Part shown: positions 42,611 through 51,782 of the stretch, piece by piece | Layout of the letters: every line of letters starts with the position of its first letter | How positions within the stretch are numbered: the first letter of the stretch is position 1 | Source of the DNA: an uncultured bacterium | GTDB lineage: Bacteria > Bacteroidota > Bacteroidia > Chitinophagales > CAIODY01 | Direction of reading: 5' to 3' | NCBI GenBank assembly: GCA_903857255.1 | Contig: CAIODY010000094.1 | Span: 1 to 54,894, forward strand | DNA: 54,894 nucleotides | The notes under the pieces: model-generated | What the model was told of the DNA's origin: nothing | Seen by the model: the letters and a program-made list of their open reading frames with translations, nothing else | Database searches by the model: none | Program-made: the position numbers and the translations under genes

Positions 42611-44185
42611 ATGAGCCAAAAGGCAATTATAATAGGTGCTGGACCAGCAGGATTAACAGCCGCTTTCGAGTTTCAAAAACTATCTGATATTCAACCCATT
42701 ATTTTAGAAATGAGTGATGAAATTGGTGGCATTTCACGAACGGTGAATTACAAAGGCAACCGCATGGATATTGGCGGTCATCGTTTTTTTTCAAAAAGTG
42801 ATAGAGTGATGCGTTGGTGGATGGATGTGATGCCGATTCAAAAATCGGATGAAAATGATTTTAGTATCACTTATCAAAACAAATCGAAAAAGGTAGAAAC
42901 CAATAATGATGCGGCTCCTGATGCTGATAAAGTGGATATTGTGATGTTGATTCGTGGCAGGCTTTCACGAATTTATTACCTGCGAAAATTTTTCAATTAT
43001 CCTATTTCATTGAATATGGAAACGCTGAAAAATTTAGGAATTGTGAATAGCATTGGAATAATGGTGAGCTACATGAAAGCGCAACTGTTTCCTATTAAAA
43101 ACGAAGTTTCGTTGGAAGATTTTATCATCAACCGATTTGGCAATAAATTGTACCGAACTTTTTTTAAAGACTATACCGAAAAAGTTTGGGGAGTGGAATG
43201 TCATAAAATCAGCAAAGAGTGGGGAGCCCAGCGTATCAAGGGTTTGAGCATTACAAAAGTATTGTTGAATGCGATGCAAAGTGCTTTTAAATCGAACAAA
43301 AAAGGTGGTGATATTTATCAGAAAAATAAAGAAACAAGTTTGATTGAAAAGTTTCTTTATCCAAAATTTGGACCTGGTCAGTTGTGGGAAACTGTGGCTG
43401 AAACCATTGTAAAACAAGGTGGTGAGCTACATAAAAATTTCAAAGTAAAGGAATTAATTGTAGAAGGAAATAAAATCACAGGAGTGGTTGCCGAAAATAA
43501 TTCGACCAAAGAAATCAAAGAATTTAAAGGCGATTATTTCTTTTCAACAATGCCAGTTGTTGATTTAATCAAAAGCCTGAAAACCTCTATTCCTGCTGAT
43601 GTGCAAGCCATTTCGGATGGATTGATGTATCGCGATTTTATTACCGTTGGGCTGTTGTTGAGCGAATTAAAAATTAAGAACAAAGACAAATCGGCGGTAA
43701 AAGATAATTGGATTTACATTCAAGAAAGTGATGTGAAAATTGGCAGGTTGCAAATCTTCAATAACTGGAGCCCTTACATGGTTGCTGACAAAACTAAATC
43801 GTGGATTGGCTTGGAATATTTTTGCAACGAAGGCGATGAATTGTGGAGCATGACCGACAAAGATTTTTTAGAATTTGCAAAAATGGAATTGGCAAAAATT
43901 GACATTATCAGTTTGAAAGAAGTGTTGGATGGTGTGGTGATTCGAGTGCCAAAAACTTATCCAGCTTACTTTGGTACTTACGACCAATTTGATGTGATTA
44001 GAAATTTTACCGACAAAATTGAAAACTTATTTTTGGTGGGTAGAAATGGAATGCACAAATACAACAATCAAGACCACTCTATGCTTACAGCCATGACTGC
44101 AGTTGAAAATATCATCAACAAAAGAACCGATAAAGCCAACATTTGGGATATTAATACCGAACAAGAATATCACGAATCGAAATAG
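42611..44185 (+). CDS. NAD(P)/FAD-dependent oxidoreductase (UDP-galactopyranose mutase-like)
   Basis: The 524-residue protein begins with a FAD-binding loop GAGPAGL (residues 9-15). It has the region [19 protein letters not shown], typical of the protoporphyrinogen oxidase / UDP-galactopyranose mutase-like oxidoreductase group, and a C-terminal block [18 protein letters not shown]. Substrate unknown: it may act on a sugar or a polyketide-like molecule, as these are its nearest groups. ATG 42611 starts the FAD-binding strand; the ORF can be extended to 42533, but that part overlaps the miaE-like start. Confidence 0.75.
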   Translation: MSQKAIIIGAGPAGLTAAFEFQKLSDIQPIILEMSDEIGGISRTVNYKGNRMDIGGHRFFSKSDRVMRWWMDVMPIQKSDENDFSITYQNKSKKVETNNDAAPDADKVDIVMLIRGRLSRIYYLRKFFNYPISLNMETLKNLGIVNSIGIMVSYMKAQLFPIKNEVSLEDFIINRFGNKLYRTFFKDYTEKVWGVECHKISKEWGAQRIKGLSITKVLLNAMQSAFKSNKKGGDIYQKNKETSLIEKFLYPKFGPGQLWETVAETIVKQGGELHKNFKVKELIVEGNKITGVVAENNSTKEIKEFKGDYFFSTMPVVDLIKSLKTSIPADVQAISDGLMYRDFITVGLLLSELKIKNKDKSAVKDNWIYIQESDVKIGRLQIFNNWSPYMVADKTKSWIGLEYFCNEGDELWSMTDKDFLEFAKMELAKIDIISLKEVLDGVVIRVPKTYPAYFGTYDQFDVIRNFTDKIENLFLVGRNGMHKYNNQDHSMLTAMTAVENIINKRTDKANIWDINTEQEYHESK

Positions 44186-44218
44186 AACGTTTGCAGTAAT
44201 AAATTACTTGAAAATAGT

Positions 44219-44248
44219 TTGCAAATAAAAAAAGTATTAGTACATTTG
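44219..44248 (+). promoter_or_regulatory. Bacteroidetes-type promoter for rpsO
   Basis: TTG at 44219-44221, then 19 bases, then TACATTTG at 44241-44248, an exact -33/-7 match for this phylum. It lies 35 bases before the rpsO ATG. This spacing and the strong match suggest a main promoter, as expected for a ribosomal protein. Confidence 0.7.
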
Positions 44249-44283
44249 CACCTCAAAATTTTAAGAAAGAAATAAACTAAACG

Positions 44284-44553
44284 ATGCAATTAACAGCAGA
44301 ATCAAAAAAAGTAATTTTCAAAAAATTCGGCGGTGCTGAAAAAAACACTGGTTCGACAGAAGCTCAAATAGCTATGTTTACTGAAAGAATTAATCATATC
44401 ACCGAACACATGAAAGGTCAGAAAAATGATAACAACAGCAATCGTGGGTTGATTAGAATGGTTGGTAAACGTAAAAAATTGTTAACTTATTTACACGATA
44501 ACAACTTAACTGAATATCGTAAATTGATTGAAAAATTAGGATTAAGAAAATAA
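44284..44553 (+). CDS. rpsO: 30S ribosomal protein S15
   Basis: The 89-residue protein is S15, with the core GAEKNTGSTEAQIAMFTERI (about residues 18-38) and MVGKRKKLLTYLHDNN. It binds 16S rRNA early in small-subunit assembly. Size and sequence are normal for the family. It has a strong promoter match upstream and a terminator hairpin directly after. No polynucleotide phosphorylase gene follows, unlike in many bacteria. Confidence 0.97.
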   Translation: MQLTAESKKVIFKKFGGAEKNTGSTEAQIAMFTERINHITEHMKGQKNDNNSNRGLIRMVGKRKKLLTYLHDNNLTEYRKLIEKLGLRK

Positions 44554-44570
44554 TCTTCATCAAAAAAATA

Positions 44571-44600
44571 AAAAAGGCGAACCCAGAAGTTCGCCTTTTT
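44571..44600 (+). terminator. Rho-independent terminator of rpsO
   Basis: Twelve-base stem (AAAAAGGCGAAC at 44571-44582, complement at 44589-44600) with a 6-base loop CCAGAA, followed by TTATTTT. It is placed 17 bases after the rpsO stop. Confidence 0.85.
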
Positions 44601-44711
44601 TATTTTAAAAAGAATCGAGGGAGAAATTTTTTTTAGATGCCAAAAAAATATCTTAGTGTGGTTTCTTTTACATTTGTGGGGCAATGCTGTGGTCAATAAA
44701 TAGTTATACTA

Positions 44712-45197
44712 ATGAAAAAAACTACCTTAATAATTTTAGCACTAACAATATCATTTGGTTTTGGTTTCGCTTTTAATAATTTTATTACAAAACAATCTGC
44801 CCCTACAAATACACAAAAAATAAAAAAAGTAACAGGAATAGGAGGTGTTTTATTTTAATGTAAAGACCCGAAAGCAGTAAATGAATGGTATAAAATACAT
44901 CTTGGATTGCATACAAGTCCTTATGGAACAAGTTTTGAGTGGCGACTCAATGATGATAGCACAAAAAAAGGATTGACGCAGTGGACGCCTTTTAAGGAGG
45001 ATACGAAATATTTTGAGCATTCCACTAAAGATTTTATGATAAACTATCGAGTAGAGAATTTAGAAGCATTGGTGGAAGAATTAAGGAATGAAAATGTAAT
45101 TATAGTAGATAAGATTGAGGATTCTGATTATGGTAAGTTTGTTCACATTATAGATATAGAAGGCAATAAAGTTGAATTATGGCAGCCTAAAGATTAA
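44712..45197 (+). pseudogene. VOC-family (glyoxalase-like) gene with one in-frame stop
   Basis: From ATG 44712 the frame codes an N-terminal signal- or anchor-like start (MKKTTLIILALTISFGFGFA), then VTGIGGVLF, a TAA at 44856-44858, and in the same frame CKDPKAVNEWYKIHLGLH through to VEGNKVELWQ-like IEGNKVELWQPKD. The VOC fold of about 110 residues is thus complete apart from the one stop. Relatives have lysine (AAA or AAG) at this spot (VFFKCKDP), so a single A-to-T change could explain it. No ATG lies between the stop and the VOC part; only a TTG at 44907. It may be a recent pseudogene or a sequencing error. Confidence 0.7.
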
Positions 45198-45380
45198 TTA
45201 CCAGATGTTAAAATTAATTTTTCTTGATAAAGTTTGTAATACACAAAGGCTCTTGTTATCACTACAACAAAGTTTGTCAAAATAAGAACAGTTTTATTTT
45301 TACAGCCTGCTTTTATTTAAAAATTATTGAAATCACCTTTTTGGTTTTAGATTGTAATTTCAACCTTCAATTTTTGCTTT

Positions 45381-47903
45381 ATGAATACCACTCCACCAAA
45401 TTCTTTTTGGCAATTTGATGCCAACTACTGGTTTCAGAAATTAAATACATCAGCCAATGGTTTATCACAAAATGATGCGGAAAAAATATTGGCGCAATCC
45501 AGTAATCAGAAAAAGGAAAAGTCAAGATTTGTAAAAGATGCTTTGCTTTTTGTAGGGCAGTTTAAAAGTCCGCTGATGTTGCTGTTGATTGGTGCAGTAA
45601 TATTATCAGCCTTTCTGGGCGATACATCTGATGTGTTTATCATTTTATTTATTGTTGTATCAACTGGGTTGTTAAGTTTTTTTCAGGAAAGAAATGCTGG
45701 CAGAGTGGTAGAAAAACTGCAATCGATGATTGCTTTAAAAAGTTCGGTGCTGAGAGATAATGTGGCGAAAGAAATTCCATCGTCACAAATTGTAAAAGGC
45801 GATGTATTGCTGTTTAAAGCCGGTGATATGATTCCTGCCGACTGTATTTTGATTGAAGCGAATGAATTAAATGTAAACGAAGCCAGCCTCACAGGCGAAT
45901 CATACCCAGTAAGAAAAGAAGTGGGTGTGATAGATGAACATACGGAATTAGCTAAAAGAAAAAATTGTTTGTGGGAAGGGAGCAACACCATAAGCGGTAC
46001 TGCAAAAGCTTTGGTGATGGCTAGTGGCAGAGATACTATTTTTGGAAGTATTGCGCAAAGTGCATCGGCATCGGTTGAAACTACTTTTGAAAAAGGTATT
46101 AAAGACTTTGGTTTTTTCTTGATGAAAATCACTTTGGTGTTGGCAGTTTTTATTTTAATCGTAAATCTGTTGGGGCACAAAGGTGTTGTTGAATCTGCGT
46201 TGTTTGCGTTGGCATTGGCTGTGGGTATGGCTCCTGAATTGTTGCCAGCTATCACAACTATTGCAATGAGTGCAGGTGCAAAACGAATGCTGGATAAAAA
46301 AGTGATTGTAAAAAAACTCAACTCCATTCAAAATCTGGGCGAAGTAAATTTATTGTGTACCGATAAAACAGGCACGATAACAGAAGGTGCAATCAACGTT
46401 TCGGGCTTGGTTGATATTGTAGGAAATGAAAATGATTTTGTAAAAACATTGGCTTTTTGGAATGCTAGTTTTGAAACAGGATATGCCAATCCGATTGATG
46501 ATGCACTGAAAAAAATAAAAATCACTTCTTCCATTTCACCAAAAAAAATTGGTGAGATTCCTTATGACTTTATTCGCAAACGCTTGAGTATAGCGGTTGA
46601 CAAAAGCGATGAGAAATTAATTATCAGCAAAGGAGCATTCAACAATATTTTCAGCATTTGCAAAAAGGTAAGATTAACTGATGGAAAAACAGAAGACATT
46701 TCAGCACACAATGATGCTATACAGCAGTTGTATCAAGGCTTTGGCGAAAAAGGATTCAGGGCAATCGGTGTTTGCTACAAAAATATTTCTGTTGATTCCA
46801 TCACAAAAGATGATGAAGCAGAAATGATTTTTGCAGGCTTTGTTTTGCTGCAAGACCCTGTAAAAGCTGGTATTACGGATACTATTGCAGCTTTAAAGAA
46901 ATTAGAAGTTGATTTGAAAATCATCACTGGTGATAATAAAAATGTAGCAAAATCAATTGGTGTAGCCATTGGCATTGCCAATCCTGTTGTGATGACAGGC
47001 GAAGAATTATTCAACACCAGCGGAATGGCTTTGGAAGTGAAAGTGAAAGAAACACACATTTTTGCTGAAGTAGAACCTCAACAAAAAGAGCGGATTATTC
47101 AGGCTTTACGCAAATCATACACGGTCGCTTACATAGGCGATGGCATTAATGATGTGCCTGCATTAACTGCTGCTGATGTGGGCATTTCTGTTGAGAACGC
47201 AGTGGATGTGGCAAGAGAAGCAGCTGATTTTGTATTGATGGAAAAAGAATTAATGGTGCTGGTGGATGGCATAAGAGAGGGAAGAAAAACTTTTAGAAAT
47301 ACGCTGAAATATATTTTCATCAATACAGGTTCTACATTTGGAAATATGTTTAGTGTGGCTGGTGCATCGCTACTGTTACCGTTTTTGCCCATGTTACCAA
47401 AACAAATTTTGCTCACAAATTTTATCACCGATTTTCCTTACCTCACGGTTGCATCAGATAATGTAGATGAAGACGCATTGGAAAAACCAGGCAAATGGAA
47501 TTTGAAATTCATTCGCAACTACATGATAATTTTTGGTATTCACAGTTCGTTGTTTGATTTAATCACGTTTCTCACTTTGTTGTATGTGTTGAAAGTGAAA
47601 GAAACTGCGTTTCAAACGGGTTGGTTTGTGGAATCTATTTTAACCGAGTTGTTTATTCTTTTTATTATTCGCACAAGAAAAAATTTCTTTAAAAGCAAAC
47701 CCGGGAAATATCTTTTTCTGTTGAGCATTTTAGGATTTATCATGACTGTTGCATTGCCTTATGTTCCTTATTTTGCGAATGCTGTCGGCTTAGTTCCTTT
47801 ATCGTTTGCCAGCATGAGTGCGATGATGCTGATTGTTGCCACATACATCATCACAGCCGATTTATTAAAAGTTTGGTTCTTTAAAAAATATCCTAACAAC
47901 TAA
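45381..47903 (+). CDS. MgtA-like magnesium-translocating P-type ATPase
   Basis: The 840-residue protein has the P-type ATPase layout. A TGES actuator loop lies near residue 171, a membrane segment near residue 285 (GMAPELLPAITT), the phosphorylated Asp328 in CTDKTGTITEGA, and the hinge motif GDGINDVPALTAAD lies about residue 590. The N-terminal half has no heavy-metal domain. The PELLP membrane motif is typical of the P3B magnesium group (MgtA), which imports magnesium. The C-terminal membrane bundle is complete. The PPK2 gene starts 28 bases on, so they may be cotranscribed. No leader or riboswitch was recognised upstream. Confidence 0.85.
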   Translation: MNTTPPNSFWQFDANYWFQKLNTSANGLSQNDAEKILAQSSNQKKEKSRFVKDALLFVGQFKSPLMLLLIGAVILSAFLGDTSDVFIILFIVVSTGLLSFFQERNAGRVVEKLQSMIALKSSVLRDNVAKEIPSSQIVKGDVLLFKAGDMIPADCILIEANELNVNEASLTGESYPVRKEVGVIDEHTELAKRKNCLWEGSNTISGTAKALVMASGRDTIFGSIAQSASASVETTFEKGIKDFGFFLMKITLVLAVFILIVNLLGHKGVVESALFALALAVGMAPELLPAITTIAMSAGAKRMLDKKVIVKKLNSIQNLGEVNLLCTDKTGTITEGAINVSGLVDIVGNENDFVKTLAFWNASFETGYANPIDDALKKIKITSSISPKKIGEIPYDFIRKRLSIAVDKSDEKLIISKGAFNNIFSICKKVRLTDGKTEDISAHNDAIQQLYQGFGEKGFRAIGVCYKNISVDSITKDDEAEMIFAGFVLLQDPVKAGITDTIAALKKLEVDLKIITGDNKNVAKSIGVAIGIANPVVMTGEELFNTSGMALEVKVKETHIFAEVEPQQKERIIQALRKSYTVAYIGDGINDVPALTAADVGISVENAVDVAREAADFVLMEKELMVLVDGIREGRKTFRNTLKYIFINTGSTFGNMFSVAGASLLLPFLPMLPKQILLTNFITDFPYLTVASDNVDEDALEKPGKWNLKFIRNYMIIFGIHSSLFDLITFLTLLYVLKVKETAFQTGWFVESILTELFILFIIRTRKNFFKSKPGKYLFLLSILGFIMTVALPYVPYFANAVGLVPLSFASMSAMMLIVATYIITADLLKVWFFKKYPNN

Positions 47904-47930
47904 TATTATTTTCAAAAACAAAAAAAAATT

Positions 47931-48680
47931 ATGAGCAAGTCCATTCATTTAGATAAAATTCCTACTCAACCAACTGATAAAATAACAAAAGCACAAGCCG
48001 AAAAAGAAACGGTGAAGTTGATTGAAAAACTATCGGTGCTACAAAATAAATTGTACGCACAAAAAGAATACGCAGTGTTGATTGTGCTGCAAGGCATGGA
48101 TGCATCGGGCAAAGATGGCGCTGTGAAAAATGTTTTTTCAGGTGTGAATCCTGCTGGATGTAATGTGAAATCATTTAAAGCACCAACTGATGTAGAAAAG
48201 ACACATCACTTTTTGTGGCGTATTAATTTAGAATGCCCTGAAAAAGGAATGACTAAGATTTTTAACCGTTCGCATTATGAAGATATTTTAGTGCCTTCGG
48301 TTGAAAAGTACGTGAATGAAAAAGGTATTAAAGAGCGAATGAGAGAAATTAATTCGTTTGAAAAAGGATTGATTCGCAACAAAACCATCGTTATGAAATT
48401 TTATCTGCACGTTTCTCACAATGAACAATTGCGACGCTTAGAAGACCGAAAGACTGATGAACACAAGCGTTGGAAATATCAGCAAGAGGACATTGCAAAA
48501 ATTGCACAACACAATGATTACAAAAATGTGTACGATAAAATTTTTAAACATTGCAACGAAGAAGCTAAGTGGCGTATTATTCCAGCTGATACAAAATGGT
48601 ATAAAAACTACAAGATTTTAAAAACAATTGTTGAAACACTGGAAGAATACAAGATTGATTATCCTGAAGTGAAATTGTAG
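47931..48680 (+). CDS. Polyphosphate kinase 2 family protein
   Basis: The 249-residue protein is of the PPK2 family, which moves phosphate between polyphosphate and nucleotides. Walker A-like GMDASGKDG is at residues 55-63, and the Walker B region FNRSHYEDILVPSV follows near residue 123. A lid segment (DRKTDEHKRWKYQQED) follows. PPK2 class I and III enzymes of this size use ADP or AMP/GDP; I cannot choose between them from sequence. It follows the MgtA-like gene closely. Confidence 0.9.
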   Translation: MSKSIHLDKIPTQPTDKITKAQAEKETVKLIEKLSVLQNKLYAQKEYAVLIVLQGMDASGKDGAVKNVFSGVNPAGCNVKSFKAPTDVEKTHHFLWRINLECPEKGMTKIFNRSHYEDILVPSVEKYVNEKGIKERMREINSFEKGLIRNKTIVMKFYLHVSHNEQLRRLEDRKTDEHKRWKYQQEDIAKIAQHNDYKNVYDKIFKHCNEEAKWRIIPADTKWYKNYKILKTIVETLEEYKIDYPEVKL

Positions 48681-48745
48681 ATTTTATCCAAAAACTATTT
48701 CAATGCTATAATTTTATTTTCTTTGCAAACTCAATTTCAATTTTA

Positions 48746-49798
48746 ATGAAAAAGATTTTAATCACCGGAGGTGCTGGTTTTATTGGTTCCCATGTTGTTC
48801 GATTGTTTGTCAACAAATATGTTGATTACAAAATTTTCAATTTGGATGCATTGACGTACGCAGGTAATTTGGAAAATTTGAAGGACATCGAAAACAAAGC
48901 GAACTATGCTTTTGTAAAAGGCAACATCACCGATGAGCAATTCATCAACGAATTATTTGCTGAAAATAATTTTGATGGCGTGATTCATTTAGCGGCTGAA
49001 AGCCACGTGGATAGGAGCATTTTAGACCCATTACAATTTGTAAAAACAAATGTAATTGGTACAGTTACTTTATTAAATGCTGCAAAAAATAATTGGAAAA
49101 ACAAGACGGAAGGAAAACGCTTTTATCATGTATCAACCGATGAAGTGTATGGAACATTGGGTGATGAAGGTTTGTTTTTAGAAACTACACCTTACGACCC
49201 ACACAGTCCTTATTCAGCCAGCAAAGCCAGCTCCGACCATTTCGTAAGAGCTTATCACGATACTTATCAATTGCCAATTGTGATTTCAAATTGCAGCAAC
49301 AATTATGGTTCGCATCATTTTCCTGAAAAATTAATTCCGTTGGCAATAAACAATATGAAAAATAAAAAGCCTGTGCCTGTGTATGGCAAAGGCGAAAACG
49401 TACGTGATTGGCTGTTTGTAGAAGACCATGCACGGGCGATTGATACGATTTTTCACTATGGAAAAAATGGCGACACATACAATATTGGTGGCTTTAACGA
49501 ATGGAAAAATATCGACTTGATTAATACGCTTTGCAAAATAATGGATAGAAAATTAAATCGTGCCGAAGGTGAAACTGCAACACTTATCACTTATGTGAAA
49601 GACAGAGCAGGACATGATTTGCGCTATGCAATTGATGCTTCAAAATTGAATAAAGAATTAGGTTGGAGTCCGTCATTACAATTTGAAGAAGGCTTGGAAT
49701 GCACTGTGGATTGGTATTTGGCGAATGAAGAATGGTTGAACAGAGTTACTTCAGGCGATTATCAAAAGTATTATGATACACAATATGATAAGCGTTAA
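48746..49798 (+). CDS. rfbB: dTDP-glucose 4,6-dehydratase
   Basis: The 350-residue enzyme opens with the NAD-binding loop ITGGAGFIGSH (about residues 6-16). It has HLAAESHVDRSI, the short-chain dehydrogenase YSASKAS motif near residue 155, and VSTDEVYG. It makes dTDP-4-keto-6-deoxyglucose from dTDP-glucose, an early step to dTDP-rhamnose and other deoxy sugars. The other rhamnose genes (rfbA, rfbC, rfbD) are not in the window. It is a single gene, convergent with the porin gene. Confidence 0.95.
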   Translation: MKKILITGGAGFIGSHVVRLFVNKYVDYKIFNLDALTYAGNLENLKDIENKANYAFVKGNITDEQFINELFAENNFDGVIHLAAESHVDRSILDPLQFVKTNVIGTVTLLNAAKNNWKNKTEGKRFYHVSTDEVYGTLGDEGLFLETTPYDPHSPYSASKASSDHFVRAYHDTYQLPIVISNCSNNYGSHHFPEKLIPLAINNMKNKKPVPVYGKGENVRDWLFVEDHARAIDTIFHYGKNGDTYNIGGFNEWKNIDLINTLCKIMDRKLNRAEGETATLITYVKDRAGHDLRYAIDASKLNKELGWSPSLQFEEGLECTVDWYLANEEWLNRVTSGDYQKYYDTQYDKR

Positions 49799-49804
49799 AC
49801 GCTT
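49790..49804. terminator. Possible short terminator hairpin between rfbB and the porin gene
   Basis: AAGCG at 49790-49794 pairs with CGCTT at 49800-49804, loop TTAAA, followed by TTACATTT. It spans the rfbB stop codon. The stem is short, so this is weak. Confidence 0.35.
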
Positions 49805-51118
49805 TTACATTTCCGCATGAAACCTTACTGAAAACACATTCACAGGTCCTCTATCCCTGTTATAGCCTGGGTTTGCAACCAACTGATAAAATACACTCAA
49901 AAATAAATTATTGCTGTTTAGTGCGTAGGAATAGTAAGTTTCAAAAACATTTTCTAAGCCATAATTCAAATTTCCATCGCCTAACATAAATCCTTTTCCA
50001 CCAGCTTTTAAATAAGCTTGATGGTCTTTTGAAATGCCTGAAATAGCCAATGCAGCACCCCAAGAATCATTTGCTCGTTTCCATTTATTGCCATTGCCAG
50101 CAATTCCAAAACTTAATGATTGGTCAATTTCAGTAAAATGCCAGGTTTCATTTTTGCCATCGTTCCATCCTGCTCTTAAAAAAATACCATAGCTGGAAGT
50201 GAGCCACTGTTCAGCGTTTAAACAAAATCCATATTTCGTTCTGCCATACATTCTGTTGTCAACAATATTTGGTTTGATGGGTTCTTGTTGTGAAATTTCT
50301 TTGTAATTACCCATATCAGTATTGGTCAGAAAACTCATCAATCGAACTGTGCCATCTTTTTTCTTGAATTGATAATGATGAACCAACTCAAAAGTTTCGG
50401 CGTTTGCCTTTAATAAATTTTGATTCATCTCGCCACCATTAGCCACCACAGGCACTTCAGAAGCAGCCAATCTGAATTCATTAACAGGATTTACTAATTC
50501 AAATAACAAGGTAGGCGTATAACCACGAGTATTCGCAGCATAATCCCATGCGCCATTATCCATTAAACCCCAACTGATAAATTGCGAACGGGGGTCGTGT
50601 GTGAAAGTGTTATCATCAAAATAATCACCCAAACTAATTTTGCCAAAAGTGATGGAGAAATATTTTGTTGGCATATTTCCTTCCAATTGATTGGCATCTG
50701 TTTTTTGCGTAAAATATTTTTTATTCAACGAAAATAATTGCCGCAAAGCCAACCGTGCTAAATACAATTTTGGTTCAGCACTTCCTACACGAAATGTTTC
50801 ACCATTGGTAGATGATGCAACACCTAATGCGCTGCTCAAGCCGCTTCCACCAGCTATTTCAGGGTTGCAGATTAAATTAGCATTGCGCCATAATCTGGCA
50901 GTTGCAAATAAAGTTGCAGTGATAGAAGTTTGTGTTTCTTCAGCAGTTTGCAAACTGTTATCGCCTGAATAATTTGCCTTAAACATCGGCTTATATTGTG
51001 TGATAACTGTTGATTGTGCATGAAAAGAAAACCGTCCTGATTTTAATGAATCAGATGAATTTGCAAATGCAGAACAAAAAAGAAAAACGAAAATTGTTGT
51101 GGTAAAAAAAAGTTTCAA
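49805..51118 (-). CDS. OprB-like carbohydrate porin
   Basis: The 437-residue protein has a signal peptide (MKLFFTTTIFVFLFCSAFA). The pattern is that of the carbohydrate-selective porins (OprB): FHAQSTVITQYKPMFKA near residue 33, GSAEPKLYLARLALRQLF, and a C-terminal strand ending in FHAEM, with many alternating strands between. It should form an outer membrane pore for sugars or similar solutes. The start must be TTG at 51118, since the next methionine comes after the signal sequence. It follows gldD by 40 bases on the same strand, and may be cotranscribed. Confidence 0.85.
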   Translation of the reverse strand: MKLFFTTTIFVFLFCSAFANSSDSLKSGRFSFHAQSTVITQYKPMFKANYSGDNSLQTAEETQTSITATLFATARLWRNANLICNPEIAGGSGLSSALGVASSTNGETFRVGSAEPKLYLARLALRQLFSLNKKYFTQKTDANQLEGNMPTKYFSITFGKISLGDYFDDNTFTHDPRSQFISWGLMDNGAWDYAANTRGYTPTLLFELVNPVNEFRLAASEVPVVANGGEMNQNLLKANAETFELVHHYQFKKKDGTVRLMSFLTNTDMGNYKEISQQEPIKPNIVDNRMYGRTKYGFCLNAEQWLTSSYGIFLRAGWNDGKNETWHFTEIDQSLSFGIAGNGNKWKRANDSWGAALAISGISKDHQAYLKAGGKGFMLGDGNLNYGLENVFETYYSYALNSNNLFLSVFYQLVANPGYNRDRGPVNVFSVRFHAEM

Positions 51119-51158
51119 AAAAAAATGTTTAATAAAATTTGTAGTGGTTTTGTGCTGT

Positions 51159-51752
51159 TTATTTTTTCCATTTAAAAGTCTGAATCAAATGCTCAATGTC
51201 TTTAAAAACGAATCTGGTGGCTGGTGCTAAGGAATCTTCATTGGGCTCGGCATAAAAATATAATGCACCTCGAACAAAATGATTCACACTATCCGTAATG
51301 TAAAATTGATTGGCACTTGCAGCATTTCCTCTTACCAAAAACATTTGTCCAGCAACACCGTTGGATGGGTGAAATGTAGATTTATCAATAGCTTCAGCTT
51401 TTACACTGTGTTTAAAAGTGAGTTGATAAGTGTCTTCCAATAAACGATAAAATATTTTTTTATCACTGTGCATTTCTTTATAACTCAAATGAATGTTGGC
51501 ATTTAATGCAGGAATGGAAATGTTGAGCCACCAAGGGTTTTCAGGCTTTTGTCCGAAAAAAATAGTATCGGGTTTTACGGTTGCATACACAGGATATTCA
51601 AAAGTGAATGGACCATTATTGTCGAATAATTTATACCCAGTTTCTGTTGGCAAATGTACTCGTGGATAGCCTTTGGGCTTGGGTGTAAAATCATCATCAT
51701 TGCAAGATGCAGCCATTAAAAGCAGTAAAAATAAAAACGAAAAATATTTCAT
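51159..51752 (-). CDS. gldD: Gliding motility lipoprotein GldD
   Basis: The 197-residue protein has a lipobox (LLMAASC, Cys17) after its signal peptide. The conserved GldD part begins TPKPKGYPRVHLP. It contains LFDNNGPFTFEYPVYA, FHPSNGVAGQMFLVRGNAAS and NHFVRGALYFYAEPNEDSL. GldD is an inner-membrane or periplasmic lipoprotein needed for gliding and for surface SprB assembly in Flavobacterium. It follows the glmM-type gene by 30 bases. Confidence 0.93.
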   Translation of the reverse strand: MKYFSFLFLLLLMAASCNDDDFTPKPKGYPRVHLPTETGYKLFDNNGPFTFEYPVYATVKPDTIFFGQKPENPWWLNISIPALNANIHLSYKEMHSDKKIFYRLLEDTYQLTFKHSVKAEAIDKSTFHPSNGVAGQMFLVRGNAASANQFYITDSVNHFVRGALYFYAEPNEDSLAPATRFVFKDIEHLIQTFKWKK

Positions 51753-51782
51753 GATTTGTTTTGGAATGGTTGCAACAGCTGA

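Noticed and set aside
45198-45380. A gene between the VOC pseudogene and the P-type ATPase
   Set aside because: A 64-codon frame exists but has no start support or family likeness. The gap is AT-rich and appears empty.
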